Made by a program: the position numbers and the translations under genes. 64,000 nucleotides of DNA from positions 14,368-78,367 of the forward strand of contig JBJKVQ010000019.1 in NCBI GenBank assembly GCA_045562575.1, read 5' to 3'. Under the pieces are notes generated by a model. It did not search any database. It was not told where the DNA came from and saw only the letters and a program-made list of their open reading frames with translations. The first letter of the stretch is position 1; each line of letters starts with the position of its first letter. The DNA is from UBA6952 sp045562575 (GTDB lineage Bacteria; Chloroflexota; Dehalococcoidia; Lucifugimonadales; UBA6952). Positions 25,117 through 33,550 of this stretch are shown here, piece after piece.

Positions 25117-27000
25117 ATGAAAAACCAATCACCAAATATAGCTGAACAATTAACAAAAACTCCTGCAAATCCAGGTGTTTATCTCATGCAAGATAATAAT
25201 AATCAAGTACTATATGTAGGTAAGGCAAAACATCTAAAAAACAGGATACGGTCTTATTTTAATTCTTCATCAAGTTTATCTCCAAAAATTCAACAATTAG
25301 TCCATAAGATTGAACGATTTGAATATATAATCACTGAAACTGAAACCGAAGCACTAATCCTTGAAAACAACTTAATTAAACAACTAAAACCTTACTATAA
25401 CGATCGATTAAAAGATGACAAAACATACCCTTTCATAAAAGTTACATTACAGGAGAAATTTCCGAAAGTTTTATTTACAAGAAACATTAAAAATGATGGA
25501 TCAAAATATTTTGGACCATTTACCAGTGCACGATCAGTAAGAACAACTATGAATTTATTAAAAAAACTATTCCCGTATCGTTCTTGCACAAAAGTTATTA
25601 CCGGCAAAGATGAAAGGCCATGTTTGGATTTCCATATAAATAGATGTGTGGGTCCATGCATTGGGGCGAGCAAAAGGCAAGACTACAATGAAATAATTGA
25701 CCAAGTAGTTTTATTCCTAGAAGGAGATAAAAAAGAAGTTATTCGCCAACTAAAAACTGCAATGGAAACATCTTCTACAAATCTTGAATATGAAAAAGCT
25801 GCAAACTATCGGGATCAAATACATTCTATTGAACAAATTAATGAAAAACAAAGAATATTTAATGCAGATAAATCAAACCAAGATATAATTGGTATTCACC
25901 TTTCCACAAATGAAGCTGCGATACAAATTCTCCATATAAGAAATGGAAATATGATAGGTAGAAACCATTTTATAATGGAATCAATTATGGACAATAAAGA
26001 AAATGTCATAGCCCGAGAATTTATTGAACAATACTATAATTTTTACCATGAAATACCATCTGAAATTATAGTACAAACAGAATTAGATACCGATAAGGAA
26101 ATTACAAAAGAATGGTTAAAAACAAAAAAAAATAAACCAGTAAAAATAACTGTACCACATAGAGGTGATAAGAAAAAATTATTACAACTTGCAATACAAA
26201 ACGCAAAAGAACAATACCACAATAAATTTATTGGAGAAAAAATCCAACTCGAACAAGCAAAAGATTCTCTTCTAGAAATAGAAGAATCACTAGGATTAAA
26301 TAAAATACCTAAGCGTATAGAGTGCTATGATATCTCAAATATTCAGGGTACAAACCCTGTTGGATCTATGATTGTATTCATTGATGGCAAACCTGTTAAA
26401 TCACATTACAGAAAATTTAAAATTGCTAATGTTAAGGGTATTAATGACTATGAAATGATGAAAGAAGTATTATCGAGACGATTAAGAAACTTGAACGATA
26501 TAAACAAGACCGATTGGAACGACAAACCAGATCTTATTATTATTGATGGAGGAAAAGGACATTTAAATGCATCGTTACAAACTTTATTAGAACTGGGGCA
26601 ATATCCTGACATAAATATTTGTAGCCTTGCAAAAAAGAAAGAAGAAATATTTATACCAGAGCAATCAGAATCAATTATTTTGCCAAGAAATTCAAAAGCC
26701 TTACATTTGTTTCAATACATGAGAGACGAAGCACATAGATTTGCAATTACTTTCCATCGTTCTTTAAGAAGTAAAAATTCAAACTTATCTATTTTAGATT
26801 CCATACCTGGAATAGGTCCTAAGAAAAAGTATGCTCTTCTAGAAAAGTATCAAACAATCAAACAAATAGAAAATGCTAGTATTACAAACATTGCAAAACT
26901 TTATGGGTTTAATGATGAATTAGCAAAAAACGTGAAAAAAGCCATTGAGGAATGGAGAAAATCTCAACAAGAGATTGTTGGTAAATTAAAGCAAAGATAA
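25117..27000 (+). CDS. uvrC: Excinuclease ABC subunit C
   Basis: Dual-incision nuclease of nucleotide excision repair. GIY-YIG domain at about 16-95 (NPGVYLMQDNNNQVLYVGKA), a Cys-containing linker (CLDFHINRCVGPCIGA), a UVR motif near 215-250, the RNase-H-like endonuclease domain (ECYDISNIQGTNPVGSMIVF, LIIIDGGKGHLNA) and a C-terminal helix-hairpin-helix pair (LDSIPGIGPKKKYALLEKY). Length 627 is normal. It is monocistronic, divergent from hisZ and convergent with glyA. Confidence 0.97.
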   Translation: MKNQSPNIAEQLTKTPANPGVYLMQDNNNQVLYVGKAKHLKNRIRSYFNSSSSLSPKIQQLVHKIERFEYIITETETEALILENNLIKQLKPYYNDRLKDDKTYPFIKVTLQEKFPKVLFTRNIKNDGSKYFGPFTSARSVRTTMNLLKKLFPYRSCTKVITGKDERPCLDFHINRCVGPCIGASKRQDYNEIIDQVVLFLEGDKKEVIRQLKTAMETSSTNLEYEKAANYRDQIHSIEQINEKQRIFNADKSNQDIIGIHLSTNEAAIQILHIRNGNMIGRNHFIMESIMDNKENVIAREFIEQYYNFYHEIPSEIIVQTELDTDKEITKEWLKTKKNKPVKITVPHRGDKKKLLQLAIQNAKEQYHNKFIGEKIQLEQAKDSLLEIEESLGLNKIPKRIECYDISNIQGTNPVGSMIVFIDGKPVKSHYRKFKIANVKGINDYEMMKEVLSRRLRNLNDINKTDWNDKPDLIIIDGGKGHLNASLQTLLELGQYPDINICSLAKKKEEIFIPEQSESIILPRNSKALHLFQYMRDEAHRFAITFHRSLRSKNSNLSILDSIPGIGPKKKYALLEKYQTIKQIENASITNIAKLYGFNDELAKNVKKAIEEWRKSQQEIVGKLKQR

Positions 27001-27009
27001 TACCCCTTA

Positions 27010-28530
27010 TTAAGAAAATACTCGTTGCATAAACTCAATATCTAATTCAGGGTAGACAGGAAAGTTATTTAATAAATTAGTGACAATATCACTTGCTTCA
27101 CTAATGACAGATTTAGAAATAGTATAATTAGCTTTACTAAGGGCTCCTGCGCTTTTACCAGTTTTAATAGTATCTGGATTAGTATTTAATAATACCTTTC
27201 CAAAAACATTTGCTATTTCTTTCATTTCAGATGTTCCCATACCAAGCGTAGTAATTGCAGGAGTACCTATTCGTAATCCACTTGTATACCAGGCGCCATT
27301 AGTATCAAAAGGTAATGAATTACGATTAATTGTTATTCCAACATCACGTATCGATTTTTCTGCTTGTCTACCTGTAAGTCCTAATTTAGAAACGTCAATT
27401 AATAATAAATGATTATCTGTACCACCAGTTAATACTTCTAATCCATTATCAATACAAGCTTGTGCAAAGACCTTGGCATTATCAACAATTGACTGTGTAT
27501 ATTTTTGAAAATCTTGAGTATTCGCCTCTGCAAAGGCTACAGCTTTTGCAGCCATTACGTGAGGTAATGGCCCACCAATAACTAAGGGGCATCCTTTGTT
27601 TACAAAATCTTTATATTCATTTTTACAAAGAATCATGCCCCCACGAGGCCCCCTCAGTGTTTTATGTGTCGTGGAAGTAACTATGTCTGCATATTCGACA
27701 GGATTGTATTGATCAACTAAGGTTTTGCCAGCAACCAATCCTGAAAAATGCGCCATATCAACCATTAAAACTGCCCCAACTTCATCTGCAATTTCTTTCA
27801 TGATTTTAAAATCTACTAAACGTGAATATGCACTATATCCTGCCAGTAATATCAAGGGTTTAAATTCTTTGGCTTGTTTACGTATGACATCGTAATCTAA
27901 TAATTTTGTATGTTGATCAACGTCATAATTTTGTACTTGAAACATTCTAGAAGAAACGTTATGACGATAACCGTGACTCAAATGACCCCCAGAATAGTAA
28001 TTCATCGCTAGTAATTTCTGATTGCCAAATAATTGTCGTAATTCATTCCATTCAGAAGTAGTAAGTGAAGTAATATCTTTTTTATCTAGTTTCCGTAGAT
28101 AAGGTTCTTGTACCTTTGTGCTGAGTATAGCCCAATAGGCAATCAAATTAGCATCTGCACCTGAATGTGGTTGTACATAGGCATGTTCGGCATTAAATAA
28201 GTCTGTAGCAAGATCAGCAGCTCTAGATTCAATAGTGTCTACATTGTCACAACCTGCATAGAAACGGTGAAAAGGGAAACCTTCAGCATATTTATCTGTA
28301 AATAAGTTAGCTTGAGCCATTTGAACTGAAATAGAAGAAAAGTTTTCACTAGCAATCATTTTTAGATTAGATCTTTGATCGATTAGTTCTTGAATAATTG
28401 CTTTAGATATAGTGGGGTCAATGGTGTGAACCAATTGCAAAGAGGCGAGATATGCAACATAGCTAAGGTTTGATATATCATTAATTTTTGCAAATTCATC
28501 TTTTAACATTGCATTAATATTAACAACCAT
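27010..28530 (-). CDS. glyA: Serine hydroxymethyltransferase, long Chlamydia-like form
   Basis: PLP enzyme interconverting serine and glycine with tetrahydrofolate, supplying C1 units to the nearby purine genes. Lys290 in STTHKTLRGPRGG binds PLP; MIASENFSS, YAEGFPFHRFYAGC, PHSGADANL and DMAHFSGLVAG are conserved. At 506 residues it is about 80 longer than the usual enzyme. It has an extended N-terminus, an insertion at about 138-172 and a longer C-terminus, a layout I recall from chlamydial GlyA. AGGAG precedes the ATG, and a palindrome covering a TATAAT lies just upstream. Confidence 0.95.
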   Translation of the reverse strand: MVVNINAMLKDEFAKINDISNLSYVAYLASLQLVHTIDPTISKAIIQELIDQRSNLKMIASENFSSISVQMAQANLFTDKYAEGFPFHRFYAGCDNVDTIESRAADLATDLFNAEHAYVQPHSGADANLIAYWAILSTKVQEPYLRKLDKKDITSLTTSEWNELRQLFGNQKLLAMNYYSGGHLSHGYRHNVSSRMFQVQNYDVDQHTKLLDYDVIRKQAKEFKPLILLAGYSAYSRLVDFKIMKEIADEVGAVLMVDMAHFSGLVAGKTLVDQYNPVEYADIVTSTTHKTLRGPRGGMILCKNEYKDFVNKGCPLVIGGPLPHVMAAKAVAFAEANTQDFQKYTQSIVDNAKVFAQACIDNGLEVLTGGTDNHLLLIDVSKLGLTGRQAEKSIRDVGITINRNSLPFDTNGAWYTSGLRIGTPAITTLGMGTSEMKEIANVFGKVLLNTNPDTIKTGKSAGALSKANYTISKSVISEASDIVTNLLNNFPVYPELDIEFMQRVFS

Positions 28531-28541
28531 ATAATTTCTCC

Positions 28542-28564
28542 TATCGTATCATTATTATACGATA
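28542..28564 (-). promoter_or_regulatory. Palindrome overlapping glyA -10 region
   Basis: TATCGTAT (28542-28549) and ATACGATA (28557-28564) are perfect 8-bp complements around a 7-base centre. On the minus strand the same block contains TATAAT (28559-28554), about 24 bases before the glyA ATG. This looks like an operator over a -10 element, leaving a very short leader. No matching -35 is clear. Alternatively it ends the upstream gene's transcript. Confidence 0.45.
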
Positions 28565-28604
28565 TATATAGGAAATATGATTGAATATATTTGTAGTAAT
28601 ATGA

Positions 28605-29321
28605 TTAATTCAAGTTACTTTGGTCTGGATGAAAACTAAAATCATCATTAGGCATAGTCAATTTGATTGCTTTTAATAGATTAATAGCAATATCGATATA
28701 TTCTAATGATAATGGAGCAGTTAGTTTGGCATCTCCAGCTCGTAAAATTAAGGCATCAGCGTCGCCTAACTGAGGTAGATCAGCTGAATCAATAATAGAT
28801 GCAGGTATATTTATATTAGGGGTGGTGATGGATATGTCGGTTTCAGTGAAATTGACAGTATGATTAGATAGGGCTCTAGATGCATCATTAAGATGTTTTT
28901 GGATTAATGTAAATCGTTTAATTATCTCAGGTTTGTCGGCACGGGTAATCTCTTCAAGTGCTACTAGTAATGTTTTGTCATCTGGGGCTTCACCTTCAAA
29001 ACGGTCATATAATGCAAATAACAAATCAACTCTTTTAAATGATTGAGATGTAGCTTGTAATCGTTCTGGTTCATTTGAAGGATTTATAATTCGTTGTGCT
29101 AAGTCAGAGACTCTTAATTCTCCCCTACCTTCCACAAGTCCGAAATCACGTAAAGCCGCTATTTTAGCAAATAATGTACCACTATTTTCTGCCATACCTA
29201 GTTCCCAGGCTAAACCTTTAACACGGATAGATCCTTTAAATTTATTAAGAATACGAGCAGATATTTCTATTGCGTCACTAAATCGTATATCTGGATAAGA
29301 ATATGTACCAAGCTTTGCCAT
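28605..29321 (-). CDS. Putative winged-helix DNA-binding protein
   Basis: A 238-residue protein with no close family that I can name. The N-terminal 85 residues look like a winged helix: SDAIEISARILNKFKGSIRV, then AWELGMAENSGTLFAKIAALRDFGLVEG as the recognition helix and wing. A helical middle and a Ser/Ile-rich part follow. GGGAGG precedes the ATG. It lies upstream of glyA by 74 bases on the same strand, and the spacer before its own start carries degenerate repeats that might be its binding sites. Regulator of itself or glyA is inference. Confidence 0.55.
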   Translation of the reverse strand: MAKLGTYSYPDIRFSDAIEISARILNKFKGSIRVKGLAWELGMAENSGTLFAKIAALRDFGLVEGRGELRVSDLAQRIINPSNEPERLQATSQSFKRVDLLFALYDRFEGEAPDDKTLLVALEEITRADKPEIIKRFTLIQKHLNDASRALSNHTVNFTETDISITTPNINIPASIIDSADLPQLGDADALILRAGDAKLTAPLSLEYIDIAINLLKAIKLTMPNDDFSFHPDQSNLN

Positions 29322-29437
29322 AACTAACCTCCCTTTGCCTCCGATTAATTGCTAAATATTCTGTTGAATTATCTAATTTAAAATAAAAATTATAGATAAA
29401 TTTAAAGAAATTTCAGAATCTTTAAATTACCAGTGAA

Positions 29438-29600
29438 TTTCCTATTTAATCTACTATAACTCCTAAACTATGTCAACTTTTTGCTATTTCCTACTACTTT
29501 CTTACTGTATTCCTACTAAATTTCTCTAAATTATTCTACATATTTACTGTATACCTGCTACATACTCCTGAATATTCTCTCTAATATCTTACAAATTGCT
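29438..29600. repeat. Degenerate ~21-22 bp pyrimidine-rich repeats
   Basis: Imperfect repeats around TTACTGTATTCCTACTAAAT. The two best copies are 29502-29521 and 29544-29563, which agree at 17 of 20 positions and lie 42 bp apart. The core TTCCTA or a near variant recurs at about 29439, 29460, 29488 and 29510. The copies are too diverged for a CRISPR or tandem-slippage array. They may be repeated protein-binding sites for the divergent genes. Confidence 0.45.
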
Positions 29601-29618
29601 GGAAGTTTACTGCTATAT

Positions 29619-29646
29619 TTGAAATTAGATGTTTTTTGTATATAAT
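29619..29646 (+). promoter_or_regulatory. Near-consensus sigma-70 promoter of thioredoxin-fold genes
   Basis: TTGAAA (29619-29624), 16-base spacer, perfect TATAAT (29641-29646), 29 bases before the ATG at 29676, which has an AAGGGGG ribosome site. It should drive the glutaredoxin-like gene and probably the following thioredoxin-like gene. Confidence 0.65.
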
Positions 29647-29675
29647 CTTAGTGATTATAGAATTAAGGGGGATAT

Positions 29676-29879
29676 ATGCGTATCTTGTACACCTTAACTA
29701 CATGCCCTACTTGCATGCAGCTTAAGATAGACTTGAAAAAGAATGGTAAAGAATATGAAGAACGACAAGTAGACAAAAGCCAGGAATGGCTTAATGAGGC
29801 ACTAACCTATGCAGATACAGTACCAATAATGATTGAATCAGAAACTGTTACTGTAGGTTTTAATGGTAGTATGGGTTGA
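29676..29879 (+). CDS. Short glutaredoxin-like protein
   Basis: A 67-residue thioredoxin-fold protein with the redox motif CPTC at residues 9-12 (LTTCPTCMQLKIDL) and the cis-proline motif TVPIMI near residue 48. It is shorter than typical glutaredoxins (about 80) and seems to lack the last helix, yet has its own promoter and ribosome site, so it may be a minimal NrdH/glutaredoxin-like form. It is followed by another thioredoxin-fold gene after an 84-base spacer with a perfect palindrome. Electron donor and target are unknown. Confidence 0.75.
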   Translation: MRILYTLTTCPTCMQLKIDLKKNGKEYEERQVDKSQEWLNEALTYADTVPIMIESETVTVGFNGSMG

Positions 29880-29890
29880 GAAATTGAATG

Positions 29891-29908
29891 ATAGTCGAGT
29901 TCGACTAT
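29891..29908. promoter_or_regulatory. 18-bp near-perfect palindrome
   Basis: ATAGTCGA and TCGACTAT flank a two-base centre. It lies 11 bases after the glutaredoxin-like stop and 55 before the next start. Such a compact dyad suits a dimeric repressor site better than a terminator: the loop would be too small and no T-run follows directly (TTTTTTT is 24 bases further on). Confidence 0.4.
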
Positions 29909-29963
29909 ACAAGACACCCTACCACACACACTTTTTTTAATACCAGAGAGGATATAGCTCCCA

Positions 29964-30530
29964 ATGACTAATATAAATGCAGTAGTAACAATTGATAGAT
30001 ATAATTCAGGGTCTAACTACAATGAATATCTATCCAGTATTAATGTTAATAAAGAAAAATTTGAAGAATTTTATCAAAACTTTGAATTGCCAGATGAAGT
30101 TAAATCTATTTTTGTAAATGCACAAAAAACTAATGGCCCTTTAAAAATTTTAGTCATTGGAGAAGATTGGTGCCCAGATGTATATCGAGGCATGCCTGTA
30201 ATGGCAAAAATTGCATCAGAATGCAATATTGAAATGAAGATTTTTGCTCGTGATGAAAATTTAGATCTCTCAGATCTTTTTTTGAAAGATGGCCAATATA
30301 GATCTATACCTGTTTGCGTATTTTTTTCTAATGAGCTTGAATATATCGGCCATTGGATAGAACGTTCAACTAAAGCTAATGATGAACGAAAAATAATTGA
30401 AGAACAAATAAAAAAAGAAATGCCAGATTCTGATGAACAAGTTATTAGAAGTGAACTTAGACAAAGAACCAGAAACAAATACCCTGAATGGCAAATAGAA
30501 ACTGCAAAAGAATTAGCGAATCTTTTATAG
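29964..30530 (+). CDS. Thioredoxin-like protein (Thioredoxin_9 type)
   Basis: A 188-residue thioredoxin-fold protein. The central domain has LVIGEDWCPDVYRGMPVMAKIA, in which the active site is WCPD with only one Cys, and a cis-proline at RSIPVCVFF. Extra helices lie at both ends, and the C-terminus is highly charged. Proteins of this family are common and uncharacterised; a single-Cys site argues against ordinary disulfide exchange. It follows the glutaredoxin-like gene and may share its promoter. Confidence 0.75.
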   Translation: MTNINAVVTIDRYNSGSNYNEYLSSINVNKEKFEEFYQNFELPDEVKSIFVNAQKTNGPLKILVIGEDWCPDVYRGMPVMAKIASECNIEMKIFARDENLDLSDLFLKDGQYRSIPVCVFFSNELEYIGHWIERSTKANDERKIIEEQIKKEMPDSDEQVIRSELRQRTRNKYPEWQIETAKELANLL

Positions 30531-30584
30531 TATATATTTTAAAATCTTTAACCTAAATTGTTAATACTCTGATATGATTATTGT

Positions 30585-31892
30585 ATGAGAATTGTTCAAA
30601 CTTCAATTTTAGCTTTGTTATTTATATGCTCATTAATTATAACTTCTTGTAATTCAAATGAACCTATTCCAGAAAATATTCCAGATATAGAAGCTACAAT
30701 TCAAGTACGGCTAGATGAAGCTGTACGACTTGCAATACTATCTACTCCAACTCCAACTCCAACTCCAACACCTTCCCCAGTTCCTACCTCTACGCCTACT
30801 CCAACTCCAACTCCAACCCCTATCCCTACTCCAACTCCAACTCCTACCCCAACTCCAACCCCTACTCCAGTACCACCCCCTACTCCAACCCCAACTCCTA
30901 CACCTTTACCTCTACCGACGCCAACACCAATGGTAGTTATTGTTAGAGCAGATCAAGAAAATATACCTGAATTTAATCCCTTATCCTCATCAGAAATGAA
31001 AAACATGTTATCAATTATTTATAAAGAAAATCCGGCTGCTTATTCCAGTTCAAGTTCATTTTCGTTAGATATTAATACTGGTAAAATGGAAGCAAAAACC
31101 ATCGTTTCTGACTATACAGATCAAATAACTGCTATTTTCAATACAGGATATTGGTTAGTAACTGGTGAATCACCATTATCTTATATTCCATCCGTATTAC
31201 CAAAAAATAATTGGCCTTCTGATGTAGATGATATTGCTTCAGGATATTGTTGTGAGCAAAAAAACACACAAGTACAATTTATAGCCGATAGAAATGACTC
31301 AGTTACAGAAGTTATTGATACCCTAGCACATGAAGTTGGTCACGCAAGGCAAACACAACTTAGACCAGGTCAGATATATTCAGATAGGTTAGACTTTACT
31401 GAAGCATTAGCATTTTTGATGCAAGCATCTATCGTAAGAGCAATAGGGGAATATACGGAACTAAATACTACAGGTATATCTCCAAATGTTTCAATTAATA
31501 CTAGTCAAAAACAATATGCGATAGCTGATTATTTATACTACTGGGGTACTGAACTAAATAATGTTACTACAGAAGGGAAAGGTAGCCATGAACGTGCTAA
31601 AAACCTTTTGTGGTTAATTGTTCTATTTGATCCAGAATTTACAGAATATAAAAACAAACTACTACAAAAAAATGTAACTTATCTAAATTCAAGCGAACTT
31701 TATAATATATATAATTACCTACTAGAAAAAGATACTGTTGAAATTACTCCATATACAAATGGATTATTAAATCGTGCATCAGAAGTTGAAAACCTTGTAA
31801 CTGGAACGTTAGTTAAAAGAGTTAATACAGAAATAAAATACGAAGGTTTTATAACTGGCACAGGATGGGAAACTGCAGTATTAATTCCTTAA
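30585..31892 (+). CDS. Lipoprotein with Pro-Thr linker and HExxH metallopeptidase-like domain
   Basis: A 435-residue exported protein. The signal peptide ends in lipobox LIITSC, with Cys22 as lipidation site. Residues 54-111 are an almost pure Pro-Thr spacer that would hold the C-terminal domain away from the membrane. That domain has DTLAHEVGHARQTQ (His245, Glu246, His249), a zinc-peptidase core, with Glu269 as a possible third ligand. A CC pair lies at 218-219. No specific peptidase family is recognised. The neighbours dnaN (convergent) and the thioredoxin-like gene give no functional hint. Confidence 0.75.
   Translation: MRIVQTSILALLFICSLIITSCNSNEPIPENIPDIEATIQVRLDEAVRLAILSTPTPTPTPTPSPVPTSTPTPTPTPTPIPTPTPTPTPTPTPTPVPPPTPTPTPTPLPLPTPTPMVVIVRADQENIPEFNPLSSSEMKNMLSIIYKENPAAYSSSSSFSLDINTGKMEAKTIVSDYTDQITAIFNTGYWLVTGESPLSYIPSVLPKNNWPSDVDDIASGYCCEQKNTQVQFIADRNDSVTEVIDTLAHEVGHARQTQLRPGQIYSDRLDFTEALAFLMQASIVRAIGEYTELNTTGISPNVSINTSQKQYAIADYLYYWGTELNNVTTEGKGSHERAKNLLWLIVLFDPEFTEYKNKLLQKNVTYLNSSELYNIYNYLLEKDTVEITPYTNGLLNRASEVENLVTGTLVKRVNTEIKYEGFITGTGWETAVLIP
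30741..30932 (+). repeat. CCAACT/CCTACT hexamer repeat coding for Pro-Thr
   Basis: About 190 bp of imperfect hexamers of the type CCAACT, CCTACT and CCAACC within the lipoprotein gene, encoding alternating Pro and Thr. It is the most GC-rich stretch of the region and could vary in length by slippage in steps of six bases without a frameshift. Confidence 0.85.
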
Positions 31893-31894
31893 GA

Positions 31895-33025
31895 TTACCA
31901 TTGTACAAACATTGGCATAATCACATGAATGTAAGACTCATCTCCGACTTGCTTAAACACTCCTGGGCTAGAAGGGCTAGTTGTTTCTAAAACTACTTTA
32001 TCAGATCCAAGTATATTTAAGACATCACTTAAATATTTTGAACTGAAAGCAATTTTGGACTCATCCCCCTCTGTTTGCGCTGTAATTTCTCCACTATTAT
32101 CACCAAGTTCTTCAGCTCTAGCAGAAACAATTAATTTATCATCTCCACCAGAACCAGGTGTGACTTGCAATCTTACGATACCACTACCATCTCGAGCAAA
32201 AATCGATGCAGAACGAGTAGCTCTAGAAAATTCGTTAGCATCAACTATAGCCCTTGTACTATAGTTCTGTGGTATTAGTTGATTGTAATTTGGGAATGAC
32301 CCAGCTAGCAATTGAGATGTCAATTCTATGTCGCCAGATTTAAAAAGAACCTGATTTTTTGTAGGAGTTATACTCATTTGTACATCACTTTGAACATCAG
32401 CAATAATACGTTCTAACTCACGAAGCGTTCTCGATGGAACTATGAAATCAATCGATTCAGTAACACCAGATTCTATGGAAGTTTTATGTACTGCTAATCT
32501 AAAACCATCAGCAGCAGCAAAGGTAAGTAGGTCAGATGAAATCTCAATCTGAACACCAGTTAAAACAGGGCGAGAGTCTTCCGTAGCAGCAGCAAAAGCC
32601 ACCTGATTTATTGATTTACGTAAAGTTGCTGCTGGAATCGACACCAAAACGTCACCATCAACAGTAGGTATAGGTGGAAATTCCTCAGCCGAAACACCCA
32701 GAATTCGACATTCAAACTTACCTGAGTGCAATTCAACCCCTAATGGAGAATCTGTAAGTGTGATAGTTACCTCACCGGAAGGTAAAGAATTAACAAAGTC
32801 AGAAAAAAGTCTTGCTGGGATAGTAATTGCGCCTTCATTTTCTATTGAAGCTCCTATCCAAGTAGTAATGGCAATTTCTAAATTAGTAGCAGTAAGCTTT
32901 AGCCTTCCTGAATCAGTAGATATAAGAATATTTTGGGTTACTGGTAAAGTTGTACGAGTAGCGACTCCTCTACCTACTAATGCTAATGCACGACTTAAGT
33001 TCTCCTGTAAGCATGTTAATTGCAT
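31895..33025 (-). CDS. dnaN: DNA polymerase III beta sliding clamp
   Basis: Ring-shaped processivity clamp, 376 residues in three similar domains. Recognised by the N-terminus MQLTCLQENLSRALALVGR, LPVTQNILIS, TNLEIAITTWI, VLTGVQIEIS, AADGFRLAVHK and the C-terminal VIMPMFVQW, which matches the family's usual MPMRL-type end. In many bacteria dnaN follows dnaA, but neither dnaA nor recF is next to it here. It is preceded by a 54-base leader with a palindrome and converges with the lipoprotein gene across 2 bases. Confidence 0.96.
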   Translation of the reverse strand: MQLTCLQENLSRALALVGRGVATRTTLPVTQNILISTDSGRLKLTATNLEIAITTWIGASIENEGAITIPARLFSDFVNSLPSGEVTITLTDSPLGVELHSGKFECRILGVSAEEFPPIPTVDGDVLVSIPAATLRKSINQVAFAAATEDSRPVLTGVQIEISSDLLTFAAADGFRLAVHKTSIESGVTESIDFIVPSRTLRELERIIADVQSDVQMSITPTKNQVLFKSGDIELTSQLLAGSFPNYNQLIPQNYSTRAIVDANEFSRATRSASIFARDGSGIVRLQVTPGSGGDDKLIVSARAEELGDNSGEITAQTEGDESKIAFSSKYLSDVLNILGSDKVVLETTSPSSPGVFKQVGDESYIHVIMPMFVQW

Positions 33026-33045
33026 AGATTCCCATCCTTTATTCC

Positions 33046-33070
33046 TATACCTATATGCATATATACCTAT
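33046..33070. promoter_or_regulatory. Symmetric element upstream of dnaN
   Basis: The perfect 12-bp palindrome TATATGCATATA (33052-33063) is flanked by two direct copies of TATACCTAT (33046-33054 and 33062-33070). It lies 21-45 bases before the dnaN ATG on the minus strand, where an operator or promoter would be expected. AT-rich palindromes arise easily in this genome, so confidence is low. Confidence 0.3.
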
Positions 33071-33079
33071 TATGTAATA

Positions 33080-33550
33080 TTAAGCTACGTTTATTGTTCC
33101 AACCATACCTAAAGATTCGTGAGGAACACAATATAATTTAAAACTTCCTGCAACACTAGGAGTAACATCCTGAGTAACAGTTTCTCCTGCATTAACATAC
33201 ACTTCTATGCCTAATTCATCAACATTAAATGTATGAAATTCATTAACGTCAGTAAATTCTAGAGTATAAGTTTTATTTAAGGTCCAATCAATAGTTTCAG
33301 GTTCAAATATATAAGGGTTTTCCTTCTGAATTACTTTAACTAGCTCACCTGCACCTGAAGAGGTAGTGGCTGTAGTAGTAGAACTATCAGTTGAAGCAGT
33401 AGTTGCCTCTGAGTTATATGAAGAGTTAGTTTCAGGGAAATTCATATTCTCATTAGGGTCTTCCTCTTCGGGGTTACAAGCAATGAATGTGATAGTAAGA
33501 GTAAGAAGTAAGAATAATTTAACAAAATTGTGGGTTAAAAAAGCTACCAT
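33080..33550 (-). CDS. Cupredoxin-domain lipoprotein
   Basis: A 156-residue exported protein with lipobox TFIAC (Cys25), a Ser/Thr/Glu-rich linker (26-68) and a C-terminal cupredoxin fold. The type 1 copper ligands are in order: His106 (EFHTF), Cys141, His144 and Met149 (YCVPHESLGM). It is probably a membrane-tethered blue copper electron carrier on the outer face of the cytoplasmic membrane. Its redox partner is not in the window. It lies 54 bases upstream of dnaN on the same strand. Confidence 0.85.
   Translation of the reverse strand: MVAFLTHNFVKLFLLLTLTITFIACNPEEEDPNENMNFPETNSSYNSEATTASTDSSTTTATTSSGAGELVKVIQKENPYIFEPETIDWTLNKTYTLEFTDVNEFHTFNVDELGIEVYVNAGETVTQDVTPSVAGSFKLYCVPHESLGMVGTINVA

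Larger units (their letters stand above)
29322..29675. other. 354-bp AT-rich divergent intergenic region
   Basis: Spacer between the putative regulator (minus) and the glutaredoxin-like gene (plus). The left part (29322-29430) is plain AT-rich DNA. From about 29438 to 29600 it is filled with degenerate pyrimidine-rich units, and at 29619-29646 it has a strong plus-strand promoter. No open reading frame, RNA gene or terminator was recognised. Confidence 0.7.

Noticed and set aside
29438..29600. CRISPR array
   Set aside because: The repeated units are too degenerate and too short-spaced, there are no conserved spacers, and no cas genes are in the window.
30715..30936. A Leu/Gln-rich frame in the Pro-Thr repeat
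   Set aside because: It arises from the hexamer repeat read in another frame.
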